Source: Akkermansiaceae bacterium
Lineage (GTDB): Bacteria; Verrucomicrobiota; Verrucomicrobiia; Verrucomicrobiales; Akkermansiaceae
Direction of reading: 5' to 3'
DNA: 64,000 nucleotides
Assembly (NCBI GenBank): GCA_030725745.1
Contig: JANRFH010000057.1
Location: forward strand, 191,218-255,217
Below the pieces are notes generated by a model, which had not been told where the DNA came from, did no database searches, and saw only the letters and a program-made list of their open reading frames with translations. The translations under genes and the position numbers were made by a program. This document shows positions 17,205-26,854 of the stretch, in pieces. The first letter of the stretch is position 1, and each line of letters opens with the position of its first letter.

Positions 17205-20200
17205 TTAGGCGCGGCGGCGGCGAAGGAGAGCTAGCACACCTAAGCAAGTAAGCAATGCAACAGAAGGCTCAGGAACCGCTTGGAGGGCGATATCATTGCC
17301 ACCTGTAAAGCTGTTTCCAACACTGTCTGCTAGGTAGCTGATTACCCAATCAAATCCACCGGAGTTGGTTACTACGTCACCTTGATTCAGGCCGGTAAAG
17401 GCTCCCGAGATCGCATCTGTTCCATCATTCGTCACTAGGAAGAGAAGGTCACCGGCGGTGTAAGTGCCTCCCGTGAACATCGCGCTCAAGGAGCCAGAAA
17501 TGACCACATCTCCCGTCACATTGACTTGGTCGTATCCACCGATTCCAGCGGTATTACCCTCAATCTCGGCAATGAGCGTACCAGCGAGGCTGTAGTTCCC
17601 ATTAACATTCATAATACCTGGGCTATTGCCCGGGTTGTGGAAGCCGCCCGAATCAATCGTCAATGCTCCCGTGGTGCCGGAACCACCAATCGTTGCGCCT
17701 GATGCTACAGTCGTGAGCGTGCTGGTAACAATGTTGCCATCGATGATCAGAGTGCCACTAGTTACGTTAGTCGCGCCGGTGTAGGAATTGACTCCAGTGA
17801 GGGTCAAGGTGCGGCCAGCATCGGCGGCATCGCCACTGCCGACACCGATGAAAGTGAGCCCACCATTGGAGATGACTCCGGAAATACTCGTGGTTCTTCT
17901 GACGGTGATTTCTCGTGTCTCGCCGCCGAGGTCTAGATCACCAGAAATGGCGAGGCCGGATGCGTTGCCGGACAAGGCGGATTCAGTGCCGATCGCAAAG
18001 TTTCCTCCAGCGATAATATTGTTCGCCAAGGTCAGACCACCGTTACCGACACCAATGCGTCCGCCATTGATGGTGACGTCACCGGTTCCGAATGCGCCGT
18101 TAGCACCGTAGGAGAGGACACCATCATCAATCGTGGTTCCACCATTGTAGGTGTTGGCTGAGTTGAGTCGCAGTGAGCCTGTGCCCTGCTTGACAAGACT
18201 CAAGCGGTTGGCATCGGTATCTCCGGCAACCCCATCACCCAAGAATCCACCGTATGTGTCGATGGTAGGGTCGGCTGAGTTCACTGTCAGCACTGAGTTA
18301 TTAGTTCCATGGCCGCCGACGACAGCATTCGCGTTGCCTGTGCCAGATGTCGAGAGGCTAGTGACGGTGGTGTTAACGGCCGCTGTAGCGTCGCCCAATT
18401 GGAAGGTGCCTGAGTTACCACCGGCTCCCAGAATCAGAGTATTAGTAACGGCCATGCTACCACCGCTGCCGAGAGCCAAGGTTCCACGGGCAACCGTCGT
18501 TCCACCTGTGTAGGTGTTAGCTCCGGAAAGGACTTGCGTATTGGTATTGTCCTTCACGAGGGCGAGATTGCCAGTGATCGCTCCTAGGTAGTTTGCGACT
18601 TCCGCATTGCCCTTAAGTGTAAGAGTAGAAGTGGTTCCACCATTGCTGTTGGTTACAAAAGCATCCACCCCTGTTCCATTTGTCGTGGTGACGTAACCAA
18701 GGGTTTCATTGAATCCGTTTAGATCAAGTGTGCCTGCATTGATTTCGTGCAAGCCCCCACCATCAGTGCCGTCGTGGATCTGCTCGTTTGCCAGAAGCGT
18801 CACCGTACTGGAGGCGTTTTCCATGATCAGCGCGAAGCGTGAAACTGCATCCACTCCATCGGCCTTATTGAGCAATACATCACCACCATTCACCGTCAAG
18901 CCGTAGCGGTTGTTGGCTTGGTCTCCTCCAAGGGTAAGAGTGCCGCTACCATTCTTGGTGATCCGACGCGTCACGCCGTTGGTTCGGAAGATATTGCCGA
19001 TCGTAATGTCTCCAGCGCCGTCAAAGGTTGGGTTGGCTAGGTTCACCATCTCGCTGGAGATTTCAGCGGCAACCGAGATGTTGCTGTTGATGATGATGCC
19101 ACCATTGTCACTGAATTGTTTGGTAATGGTTTGACCGTTGAGATCGAGGGTGCCGCCTCCATTCAGATCGATTGTTCCGGCAAAGCTGCCTGAAACGGTT
19201 CCGTCAGCAGTGGCGTTTCGGCTCAGCCTCACTTCACCTGTAGCGGAATTGTAGGTGTCCACCCGTGTATTCGCATCTAGGCCGGCTCCCGCGACAACCA
19301 TACCTACATTAATCGCTGTTCCGGGAGTTACCGTAGCAGTATTGGCTCCGTTCGTCGTGGTGATATCAAAGGACAGGGTTTGGTCACTCATCGCCGCCGC
19401 ACTGCCCAGTTTCAAGGTGCCGCCGTTAATCGTCGTCTGGCCGGTGTAGGTGTTGGTGCCGGAGAGTGTGTGAATTCCGGTGCCGGAGGTACTCACGCTA
19501 AGCTTGTTGGTGGCTCCATCCTGAATCACGCCGGAGAAGTCGTAGGTTCCGCTTCCTCCCAGATTCAAAGTCTGATCCGCAGCTCCTTGGTTAGTGACTG
19601 CTCCAGCACCAGTGCCGTCATTAAGGCCGCCGATGGTCACGTTGCTCTGGACGTCAAGCGTACCCGCATTACTCACCGAAACCGTGTTGTTGGCATTCAG
19701 CGCGCCACCATTGGTAAGACGCATGGTGCCAGCTACCACGTCGGCGGTTCCTATGAAGTTCGTGTTGTTCGAGCCGATGATGAAGTCTGAGACGAGTAGA
19801 CCGGGGTTCGCAGAGACATTATTTTGAATAATACCAGTCACGTTCGCGCCAATCGAGCCCCCGTTGCCCCCATTAATGAAGAGGCTATTGTTGCCCGTGC
19901 CATTGTTGGAAATAGTGCCGACGGTATTGATCTGTGTTCGAACATCGATGTTGTTCGAAGCACGGGTATCCGCCGTGTTTCCAAGAAATACAAGATCACC
20001 GGTGCCAGTAATCGCGCCGACCATTCGGTAGCCCGATCTTCCGGTATGCTGAACCGAAAGGTTGGCGTTATTGAGAGTGATGTCCTCGGTGAAAGTCACC
20101 TGCCCGGTATTGTTATTGTTGGCGGTGAGAAGGTGGGCTCCGCTGCCAACGACGCTAATGTCCTGATTGGACTTAAGACTGGAATAGCCGGAGATGAAGA

Positions 20201-20996
20201 GTGTTGCATCTTGGTTGCTGTTGTCACCAATTTGGATAGCTCCGCCGAGTGCTGGAGCAGGAAGTCCTGAGTCCCCCCGGGTATTGCCACCCAAGGCATT
20301 CGATCCGCCAGCTCCATTCGACTGAAGAGTGCCGGCAGCTATCACTGTGAATCCGGTGTATTCACTGAGAACGTTGCCGAAGGTTTGTGTCTGCCCTGCA
20401 GCATTGATGGTAAGATTACCCGAGCCCATTAGGCGACCATTAAAGGTATTACTCGTTGACGCATTGATCGTGAGATCCGAACCAGATCCAAGTTCAAGGG
20501 TACTGGTGCTGTTACCCGACAATCCCGTCGCTGAGTTACCGGTTCCATTGAGAGTTAGTGTCCCGTCGGTCACGGTCAAATTACCAAGTGCATTCCCGTT
20601 GCCTGAGAGAATAAGATTGCCGGCTGTGGCCGAGGAGTAAGTTGTGTTGCCTGTCTGCGCCAAGGTGGCGGAAATGGTGTTGACCCCGGTGCCGGTGATA
20701 CCGCCGGAGCCTACAGTTAGTAAGCCTGCTCCGCTAAGAGTCCAGCCGCCGGACTGGAAATCAATGCCGTTGATGCTGCGGCCTGCGGCGAGGTCTGGCT
20801 GGAATGTCGGTGTCCCGGTAAAGATAGCTGTGTCTGTGGCATCGCTGTCGGCAGGGGCCGTTCCTAACAACCAGTTGGCATCGGTGGCGAAATCCGTGCC
20901 TGAATTATCCCAAGTGATGGGAGCGGCAGAGGCGGATACCGTTAAGCCTGTGAGGGCAATGGAGGAGATGAGTAATTTGCTTTTCGAGGGTTTCAT
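17205..20996 (-). CDS. PEP-CTERM beta-strand-repeat surface protein 2 (largest)
   Basis: The 1263-residue secreted protein has a signal peptide (MKPSKSKLLISSIALTGLTVSASA), then about 1,150 residues of autotransporter-type beta-strand repeats. Units include NTYTGQTTINGGTLKLGS, NTYTGGTTVARGTLALGS and NSYTGATNVTSGTLIIDGN. The C-terminal sorting signal is VPEPSVALLTCLGVLALLRRRRA. The last 150 residues match gene 1. An internal block (NGGRIGVGNGGLTLANNI to GETREITVRRT) is shared with gene 3, so the gene looks assembled from modules of both neighbours. It likely forms a long beta-helix outside the cell. It has its own promoter and terminator. Confidence 0.85.
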   Translation of the reverse strand: MKPSKSKLLISSIALTGLTVSASAAPITWDNSGTDFATDANWLLGTAPADSDATDTAIFTGTPTFQPDLAAGRSINGIDFQSGGWTLSGAGLLTVGSGGITGTGVNTISATLAQTGNTTYSSATAGNLILSGNGNALGNLTVTDGTLTLNGTGNSATGLSGNSTSTLELGSGSDLTINASTSNTFNGRLMGSGNLTINAAGQTQTFGNVLSEYTGFTVIAAGTLQSNGAGGSNALGGNTRGDSGLPAPALGGAIQIGDNSNQDATLFISGYSSLKSNQDISVVGSGAHLLTANNNNTGQVTFTEDITLNNANLSVQHTGRSGYRMVGAITGTGDLVFLGNTADTRASNNIDVRTQINTVGTISNNGTGNNSLFINGGNGGSIGANVTGIIQNNVSANPGLLVSDFIIGSNNTNFIGTADVVAGTMRLTNGGALNANNTVSVSNAGTLDVQSNVTIGGLNDGTGAGAVTNQGAADQTLNLGGSGTYDFSGVIQDGATNKLSVSTSGTGIHTLSGTNTYTGQTTINGGTLKLGSAAAMSDQTLSFDITTTNGANTATVTPGTAINVGMVVAGAGLDANTRVDTYNSATGEVRLSRNATADGTVSGSFAGTIDLNGGGTLDLNGQTITKQFSDNGGIIINSNISVAAEISSEMVNLANPTFDGAGDITIGNIFRTNGVTRRITKNGSGTLTLGGDQANNRYGLTVNGGDVLLNKADGVDAVSRFALIMENASSTVTLLANEQIHDGTDGGGLHEINAGTLDLNGFNETLGYVTTTNGTGVDAFVTNSNGGTTSTLTLKGNAEVANYLGAITGNLALVKDNTNTQVLSGANTYTGGTTVARGTLALGSGGSMAVTNTLILGAGGNSGTFQLGDATAAVNTTVTSLSTSGTGNANAVVGGHGTNNSVLTVNSADPTIDTYGGFLGDGVAGDTDANRLSLVKQGTGSLRLNSANTYNGGTTIDDGVLSYGANGAFGTGDVTINGGRIGVGNGGLTLANNIIAGGNFAIGTESALSGNASGLAISGDLDLGGETREITVRRTTSISGVISNGGLTFIGVGSGDAADAGRTLTLTGVNSYTGATNVTSGTLIIDGNIVTSTLTTVASGATIGGSGTTGALTIDSGGFHNPGNSPGIMNVNGNYSLAGTLIAEIEGNTAGIGGYDQVNVTGDVVISGSLSAMFTGGTYTAGDLLFLVTNDGTDAISGAFTGLNQGDVVTNSGGFDWVISYLADSVGNSFTGGNDIALQAVPEPSVALLTCLGVLALLRRRRA

Positions 20997-21032
20997 GGGG
21001 TTTTTATACGCCTTTCGTCTAGATTGACATCT

Positions 21033-21077
21033 ATACTAAGTATCGTTGTTGAGTTGGCACTTCACGCATATAGCGAG
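21033..21077 (-). promoter_or_regulatory. Predicted promoter, PEP-CTERM gene 2
   Basis: A GTGCCA -35-like box (21055-21060) and TAGTAT -10 box (21033-21038) are separated by 16 bp. The text GCGTGAAGTGCCA overlaps the -35 box and matches the operator half TGTGAGGTGACA of genes 1, 3 and 4. The other palindrome half is degraded (CTCGCTATA, with a 1-bp deletion in the spacer). The -10 box ends 36 bp before the start codon. Confidence 0.55.
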
Positions 21078-21141
21078 AAACTAGCTAGAAGTATCAACAC
21101 CTAGAGATACTTGTCACTATTTTTGAAGATTCAGCCAAAAA

Positions 21142-21169
21142 AAACCGCCAACCCTCGGGTTGGCGGTTT
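21142..21169 (-). terminator. Terminator hairpin downstream of PEP-CTERM gene 3
   Basis: A perfect 13-bp stem AAACCGCCAACCC / GGGTTGGCGGTTT with a 2-nt centre is followed on the minus strand by a run of eight T. It lies about 45 bp past the stop of the gene at 21215. It is the strongest of the four sister terminators. Confidence 0.88.
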
Positions 21170-21214
21170 CTTGAATTCCTGAAAAAGCCAAGCGGCTCCC
21201 TCATGAGGATAATA

Positions 21215-23956
21215 TTAGGCGCGGCGGCGGCTAAGCAGAGCGAGAAGGCTCAATGCGCAAAGCAGTGCTGCGGAAGGCTCGGGGACGACGGTGACGACGG
21301 TGAGGTCGAGCACGCCAGTGGACTGGGTGAATGACCATGTCTCCGTGGCGGTGGAGTAATTCCAAATATCACTGGAGTCGAAGACAAAGCTACCGGAATA
21401 CTGGTCAGCAAGAGCGACGCTGGAGAAGTCTCCTGTTTCGCTGCCAGTGATATTGAACAGAGTCCACGAGTAACTGCCTTCTTTGAACATGGTGCCAATG
21501 TCGAGGGTGAGCGCACCTGCGTAGGTGAGGGCACCAGACACGCTGGCTTGGTCATGGCCTCCAGTGACGCCTGCGCCAGCAATGCCATCGATTTCCATTA
21601 CCGTGGTTGTGGCTCCGGTGAGTGTTAGATCAGTGAAGCTCATTGTGCCGGGGCTGTTGCCGATGGCAAGCTGGGTGGAAACGGTCAAACCACCGATCAC
21701 CGAGCCGGTGCCGGAGAGGTTGCTCACGGTGTAGCCACCTTTCGCGGAGACATTGAATGTGCCGTTCGTTCCGAGGGAGACACCGCTGGTGTTATCGATG
21801 GAGCCAGTGGCTCCGAGAACCAGAGTTCCCGACTGAATGGTGGTCGCACCTGAGTAGGTGTTGGCGCCACCCAGAGTCAAGGTGCGTCCGGCGTTTGCAG
21901 TGCCAGCATCATCTGAAGTGCCAATGAAAGTGAGTCCACCGTTGGAGATGATTCCGGAAATGCCAGCCGTTCTCCTGACGGTAATTTCACGAGTCTCGCC
22001 GCCGAGGTTCACGTTACCCGATATGTCGAGACCAGATGAGCTGCCTTGCAGGGCGGTATCAGCACCTATCGCGAAGTTTCCACCAACGACAACGTTATTG
22101 GCAATCGTCAGGTTCCCGGCACCGGCACCGATGCGACCGCCATTGATGGTGAGGTCGCCACTAGTAGCACCGAATGCGCCATTGGCACCGTAGGAGAGGA
22201 CACCAGCATTTAACGTGGTTCCGCCTGTGTATGAGTTCGATATGTTGAGCCTAGTGGCACCGGAGCCACTTTGTGTAACAGAGCCAGTGCCCGAGATGGC
22301 AGCACCACTGAAGTCAGTGCCTTGCACAACAAGATTGTCGCGGTTGATGGCCAAATTGCCGTCGTTCGTGATTGCGCTGCCGGCTGCAAGCGATCCGGTC
22401 GAGCCGCCGGCACCCAGTTGCAGGGTGCCCCCACTGATGACGGTGGCACCGGTGTAGGTGTTTGCGGAGTCCAGCGTGAGGGTGTTGGCACCTAGCTTAG
22501 ACAGACCAAGTGCGCCGAAATCGCCTAAAGTGAAGGCTTTCCACTGGGTGAGATTGCCGTTGGTGGTGTCGATACCGAGACTTCCGCTGGTTTTGGTGGC
22601 GTTGGTGAGCAAGGTATCCACTTCTCCCGTAGTCCATCCGCTACCTCCCACTTGCACGCCGACGGTGCCGCCGTTGAAGACGACCTTTGCAGCGGTGGTG
22701 TAACCGGACAATGCAGCCGCTTTTGTGGTGAGCAGGGTGCCGCCTGTATTGGCAGTCGAGTTACCCGTGTAAGTGTTGGTTCCGCTAAAGGCGAGGGTGC
22801 CGTTATTCACGACCACGTTGCCTCCGCCAACCATGATGCCGGAAATGATCTGAGTGCCGCTTCCGTTTTTAACGAGGTTCGTGTTGGTGTCGCCGGCGGC
22901 CATGCCACGACCGATGACTCCCGCATAGTCGCCCGATCCGTTGGAGTTCCCGACGCTCAGGGTGCTGTTGCCGGAAATGCGGCCCAAGCTGGTGCCGTTC
23001 AGGCCATCGACCGTCTGACCGAAGTTGCCCATGGCGAGGTGCGCCAAGGTATTGTTCGTGGTGGTCTGGGCGTTGCCCACAGTCAAGGTCTGGTTGGTCG
23101 GAAGATTGCCAGCTGTCCCTTGGATATTGATTTCCCCTCGCTCAAGGGTGACGCCTCCGCTGAATTCCGACCAATCAACTTCACTCAGGCGGAAATTCTT
23201 CGCAGGATTCGTGGAGATTGCATCGACTCCCGTGCCGGTGATCGCGCCGCCGGTTCTGCCGTCGAAGATCAAGCCCTGGGTGCCACCCAACTTTAGTGCC
23301 TCACCATTGCCGGTTCCAAATCGGACAACTCTGGCGGTTGAAGTGAAAGAGATTTTGGGAGTGGATGCGTTGTTGGTCGCAAAAGTGAGGGTGTGGAGGT
23401 CTGTTCCATCGGCACCACTTGCGAGCACAAGATCAGATCCTGAGCCGTTGTATTGGAATCCATAAATGGTTTGATCCTGCGTCACGATGAAGGCAGGAAC
23501 TGATCCGCTCGAACTATTGAGGAGCATGATCTCGCTATTGGTGTCAGGAACATTGCCACCAGTCCATGTGGCAGCATTCGACAAGTCTTGGCTGAGCTGG
23601 GTTGCGCCAGCAGCATGGGTCTCTGTAGCATTAACTGCAGCACCCCCTGGAGTAGTGGATACTTGGATATCGTTACCACTCACACTGACGATGTAATAAT
23701 TGGCCGCACCACCAAAAGGGCTAGTGTTACCAACATCGGTGAAGCGAATGATATCGCCCACAGAGTATGCGGTTCCGTCCGCTACGGTGAGTGTGGCAGA
23801 TCCAGTGGTGGAAGTTACGGTTTGAGTTACTGCCGCAGGATTGAGATTCTGTATGGAGGTTTGCGCCTGAAGCGTGTGACTGCCGGCAAGAGAAAGCACG
23901 AGGCCGATGGCGGGGATATTACTGCTAAGTTTATTGCTCTTAGGTTTGGATTTCAT
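21215..23956 (-). CDS. PEP-CTERM beta-strand-repeat surface protein 3
   Basis: The 913-residue protein opens MKSKPKSNKLSSNIPAIGLV with a signal peptide ending at HTLQAQT. The N-terminal region (about 30-120) is unlike its sisters and has a segment (SGSATLTVADGTAYSVGDIIRF) that resembles a small beta domain. Autotransporter-type repeats follow (NTYTGATVISGGTLQLGA, NTYSGATTIQSGTLVLGA). The C-terminus is VPEPSAALLCALSLLALLSRRRA. The last 279 bp before the sorting-signal arginines are identical to gene 4. One Arg of the terminal cluster is Ser here. It is expected to be surface-displayed through exosortase. Confidence 0.85.
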   Translation of the reverse strand: MKSKPKSNKLSSNIPAIGLVLSLAGSHTLQAQTSIQNLNPAAVTQTVTSTTGSATLTVADGTAYSVGDIIRFTDVGNTSPFGGAANYYIVSVSGNDIQVSTTPGGAAVNATETHAAGATQLSQDLSNAATWTGGNVPDTNSEIMLLNSSSGSVPAFIVTQDQTIYGFQYNGSGSDLVLASGADGTDLHTLTFATNNASTPKISFTSTARVVRFGTGNGEALKLGGTQGLIFDGRTGGAITGTGVDAISTNPAKNFRLSEVDWSEFSGGVTLERGEINIQGTAGNLPTNQTLTVGNAQTTTNNTLAHLAMGNFGQTVDGLNGTSLGRISGNSTLSVGNSNGSGDYAGVIGRGMAAGDTNTNLVKNGSGTQIISGIMVGGGNVVVNNGTLAFSGTNTYTGNSTANTGGTLLTTKAAALSGYTTAAKVVFNGGTVGVQVGGSGWTTGEVDTLLTNATKTSGSLGIDTTNGNLTQWKAFTLGDFGALGLSKLGANTLTLDSANTYTGATVISGGTLQLGAGGSTGSLAAGSAITNDGNLAINRDNLVVQGTDFSGAAISGTGSVTQSGSGATRLNISNSYTGGTTLNAGVLSYGANGAFGATSGDLTINGGRIGAGAGNLTIANNVVVGGNFAIGADTALQGSSSGLDISGNVNLGGETREITVRRTAGISGIISNGGLTFIGTSDDAGTANAGRTLTLGGANTYSGATTIQSGTLVLGATGSIDNTSGVSLGTNGTFNVSAKGGYTVSNLSGTGSVIGGLTVSTQLAIGNSPGTMSFTDLTLTGATTTVMEIDGIAGAGVTGGHDQASVSGALTYAGALTLDIGTMFKEGSYSWTLFNITGSETGDFSSVALADQYSGSFVFDSSDIWNYSTATETWSFTQSTGVLDLTVVTVVPEPSAALLCALSLLALLSRRRA

Positions 23957-23992
23957 GGGGATTTTCTATGAAGATTCATCTAGACCTACTTC

Positions 23993-24041
23993 ATACTATG
24001 AAAATTTGTAGGTTTGTCACCTCACGAAAATTAGTGAGGTG
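23993..24041 (-). promoter_or_regulatory. Predicted promoter with perfect palindromic operator, PEP-CTERM gene 3
   Basis: The -35-like GTGACA (24015-24020) and -10 TAGTAT (23993-23998) are 16 bp apart on the minus strand. A perfect inverted repeat CACCTCAC-N8-GTGAGGTG spans 24018-24041 and overlaps the -35 box. This is the best-preserved copy. A protein bound there would block or position RNA polymerase. The -10 box ends 36 bp before the ATG. Confidence 0.75.
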
Positions 24042-24121
24042 GGGCAAAGTGAGCAAAATTCGGGGATTTCTGTCGATTTTATTGCAAAACAAAGGGAAAT
24101 CCGAGGCTTTCAGGCGCAAAA

Positions 24122-24149
24122 AAGCCGCCAACCTGCGGGTTGGCGGCTT
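24122..24149 (-). terminator. Terminator hairpin downstream of PEP-CTERM gene 4
   Basis: A perfect 12-bp stem AAGCCGCCAACC / GGTTGGCGGCTT with loop TGCG is followed on the minus strand by a T6 run. It lies 44 bp after the stop of the gene at 24193. It shares its core with the three other terminators. Confidence 0.87.
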
Positions 24150-24192
24150 CCTGAAATCTTGAAAAAGCTAAGAGCTTCTTCTTGATGATTGA

Positions 24193-26784
24193 TTAGGCAC
24201 GGCGGCGGCGAAGCAGAGCGAGAAGGCTCAATGCGCAAAGCAGTGCTGCGGAAGGCTCGGGGACGACGGTGACGACGGTGAGGTCGAGCACGCCAGTGGA
24301 CTGGGTGAATGACCATGTCTCCGTGGCGGTGGAGTAATTCCAAATATCACTGGAGTCGAAGACAAAGCTACCGGAATACTGGTCAGCAAGAGCGACGCTG
24401 GAGAAGTCTCCTGTTTCGCTGCCAGTGATATTGAACAGAGTCCACGAGTAACTGCCTTCTTTGAACATGGTGCCAATGTCGAGGGTGAGTGCACCGCCGT
24501 AGGTGAGTGCGCTAGTGACGATGGATTCATCATGACCTCCTGTGACGCCTGCGCCATTATTGCCATCGATTTCCATAATCGTAGTGCCCGCGAGAGTCAG
24601 CGTACCGAAGGTCATCGAGCCGGGGCTGTTGCCGACGGCCAGTGTGCCGTTGACAGTAGCAGCTGCAACTGTGCCGGAACCACCGAGTGTAGCACCGGAA
24701 TCAACCGTGATAAGCGTGCTGCTGGAAGATCCGTTGATGATCAGTGTGTTGCCGCTAGTGACGCTGCTAGCACTGGTAAGCGTATTGGCGCCTTCGAGTG
24801 TGACGTCTCCAGTGATGGTAAGCGTTGAAGCAGCATCGCCGCTGATCTCTCCACTGTAAGTTCCACCTGCCAATGACAATCTGGAGGTAGCATCCTCTAG
24901 GACAATGTCACCAGCATAGTTGGTTGAAGCATTCGAGAGAACAACGGTTCCGCTGTCACCTTGAATTCTCAGATTGCCATCTCCAGAAAGCTCACCAGTT
25001 AAAGTTAGAGCCGAGCTCCAACCAGCACTCAAAGTGCCACCGTCGGTGCCGATGATGATATTGTTACTATGCGTAGTCGCGCCTTCCCAGTTCTTAAGAT
25101 GACCACGAGCCGTATTGGAATTATTCAGAGTCACATCACCTGTGCCGATGGAACCCGTTTTCGACCATAGTGTGCCGTTAACATCCGTGCCACCGCTATA
25201 GGTGTTGCTGCCACCTCCGAGTTGGACGACGCTGTTATCGTTTACAACTTCCAACTTACCAGTGCCGGAGACGACTCCAGTGCTCGAAATGCTTCTATTG
25301 ATCCAACCTGCGATGATTCGAGCGCCGCCATCTTCAATTATGATAGCGCGATCACCTAGAGTAAGATTCGAATCGTTGTTTTGCATTGTGCCATTGTCGA
25401 ATGTGATCGAACCAGCTGCATCTCCTAGGGAGTCATTGCTGTTGAATCTCACGAGGACTCCCTCGTTGAGGATCGTACCGCCAGTGTAGGTGTTGTTCGA
25501 TGTTTCCATCTGAATACGACCCGAGTGACCTCCGGTTCCAGAAAGGGTCAGTGCGCCATCACCTGATATAACCTTATTATTTAGGTTGTAGATATTTCTG
25601 CCGCTTCGTTGGCGAAGGGTGCCGCCATTCTCAGTCAGAACAATATTGGTAATGGCCCCCAGATCAAGGTGAGCATTACCGTTGGCTCCAATCGTGCCAC
25701 CATCGAGAGTGACCTGCACGTTGTTACCAATAGCTTGGGAGTTTTGCCCCCACTGAACTACAGTATTTTCTCCAATCGTTACATTGCCAGTCAAGGTATT
25801 GCCTACACTGGTGATGTTAAGGATGCCACCTGGTGAACCACCATTGTCATTTCTGATTTGACCATCGATAGTCAAGTCGCCCGAACCGGACAGGAGGCCA
25901 TTGATCGTTGATGTCTTATTGTTGAGGCTGATTCTGCCTCCACCACTAGCGATTTCAAACTCGCGAGCTGCATCAAAACTGATATTGTTTTCTGTAACGA
26001 ATCGTGCGTCGTCGATAGTCACCTTACCAGCCACAGCACCGAAGTCATCATCATTGTTGACTTGAACGTTCGCCTTGTTGGTCATGAGCGTGCCACCGGT
26101 AAAGGTATTGGCATTGCCTCCGCTCGAAATCTGAATGCGGCTATTGCCTGCATAGTTCGTGCTACCCCCACCATCGAGTGTCAATTGGCCAGCACCTGAA
26201 ATGACAGCATTACCTAGACCGTAAAAGGCCTTGTTACTCGCATTTCGAAAAACTCCGCCACCTGCCCCAAGAACAATACTGGTTGTGCTGCTCATGTTGA
26301 GGTTTTGGTTGGTTGCGTCGAAAATCATACCACCGTTATCAAGGGTAACGGTGCCAGTTCCAATAAAGCCCTGAGCGGCTGTCGCGACCTCTAAGACAGA
26401 ACCGTCGATCGTAACTCCACCCGTAGCACTAGACACTGTTCCGGTCCTGAGAATGACGCCGCCGCTGAGTGTGAGATCTGCAGCCCCAGTGAGACCACCG
26501 GTACCCAGAGTCAGGCGCGTTCCCGTGCCGGTCAGCGTGGTTGCTGCGTTGATATCCAAACCGCTCACCTGTCGATCAACATCCAGAGTCACGGTATCGC
26601 CAGTGAGCTGGGCAATGTCAGTAGTGAGGTCATCAGTGGGGGCTGTGCCACCCCAGTTGTTTCCGTCGGTGTATGTGCTACCGTCGCCAAGGCCATCCCA
26701 TACAATGGTGTCAGCAGAGGCGGAAGCCGCCATGCCGGTGAGGACGATGGAGGAGAGTAGTAGTTTATTTCTAGTGGGTTTCAT
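24193..26784 (-). CDS. PEP-CTERM beta-strand-repeat surface protein 4
   Basis: The 863-residue protein has a signal peptide (MKPTRNKLLLSSIVLTGMAASASA). The repeat region is built from strands such as NTFTGGTLMTNKANVQVNN, NTYTGGTILNEGVLVRFNS and NTYSGGTDVNGTLWS. The sorting signal is VPEPSAALLCALSLLALLRRRRA. The ATG at 26784 is preferred over 26790 because the sister genes start MKP. The final 90 residues are identical to gene 3 apart from one Arg/Ser change, while the N-terminal two thirds differ. It probably forms a displayed beta-helix. It is first in the tandem series and lies next to the two-component system. Confidence 0.85.
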   Translation of the reverse strand: MKPTRNKLLLSSIVLTGMAASASADTIVWDGLGDGSTYTDGNNWGGTAPTDDLTTDIAQLTGDTVTLDVDRQVSGLDINAATTLTGTGTRLTLGTGGLTGAADLTLSGGVILRTGTVSSATGGVTIDGSVLEVATAAQGFIGTGTVTLDNGGMIFDATNQNLNMSSTTSIVLGAGGGVFRNASNKAFYGLGNAVISGAGQLTLDGGGSTNYAGNSRIQISSGGNANTFTGGTLMTNKANVQVNNDDDFGAVAGKVTIDDARFVTENNISFDAAREFEIASGGGRISLNNKTSTINGLLSGSGDLTIDGQIRNDNGGSPGGILNITSVGNTLTGNVTIGENTVVQWGQNSQAIGNNVQVTLDGGTIGANGNAHLDLGAITNIVLTENGGTLRQRSGRNIYNLNNKVISGDGALTLSGTGGHSGRIQMETSNNTYTGGTILNEGVLVRFNSNDSLGDAAGSITFDNGTMQNNDSNLTLGDRAIIIEDGGARIIAGWINRSISSTGVVSGTGKLEVVNDNSVVQLGGGSNTYSGGTDVNGTLWSKTGSIGTGDVTLNNSNTARGHLKNWEGATTHSNNIIIGTDGGTLSAGWSSALTLTGELSGDGNLRIQGDSGTVVLSNASTNYAGDIVLEDATSRLSLAGGTYSGEISGDAASTLTITGDVTLEGANTLTSASSVTSGNTLIINGSSSSTLITVDSGATLGGSGTVAAATVNGTLAVGNSPGSMTFGTLTLAGTTIMEIDGNNGAGVTGGHDESIVTSALTYGGALTLDIGTMFKEGSYSWTLFNITGSETGDFSSVALADQYSGSFVFDSSDIWNYSTATETWSFTQSTGVLDLTVVTVVPEPSAALLCALSLLALLRRRRA

Positions 26785-26854
26785 AAGCATTATTGGATAT
26801 TCCTATGGGAAGCACTCCTTCTTTGGGAGGGAGATACACCGCTGGCAGAAGGCG

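Noticed and set aside
14905-26784. PEP-CTERM repeat regions as a CRISPR array or satellite DNA
   Set aside because: The repeats are protein-level beta-strand units of variable spacing in long intact reading frames.
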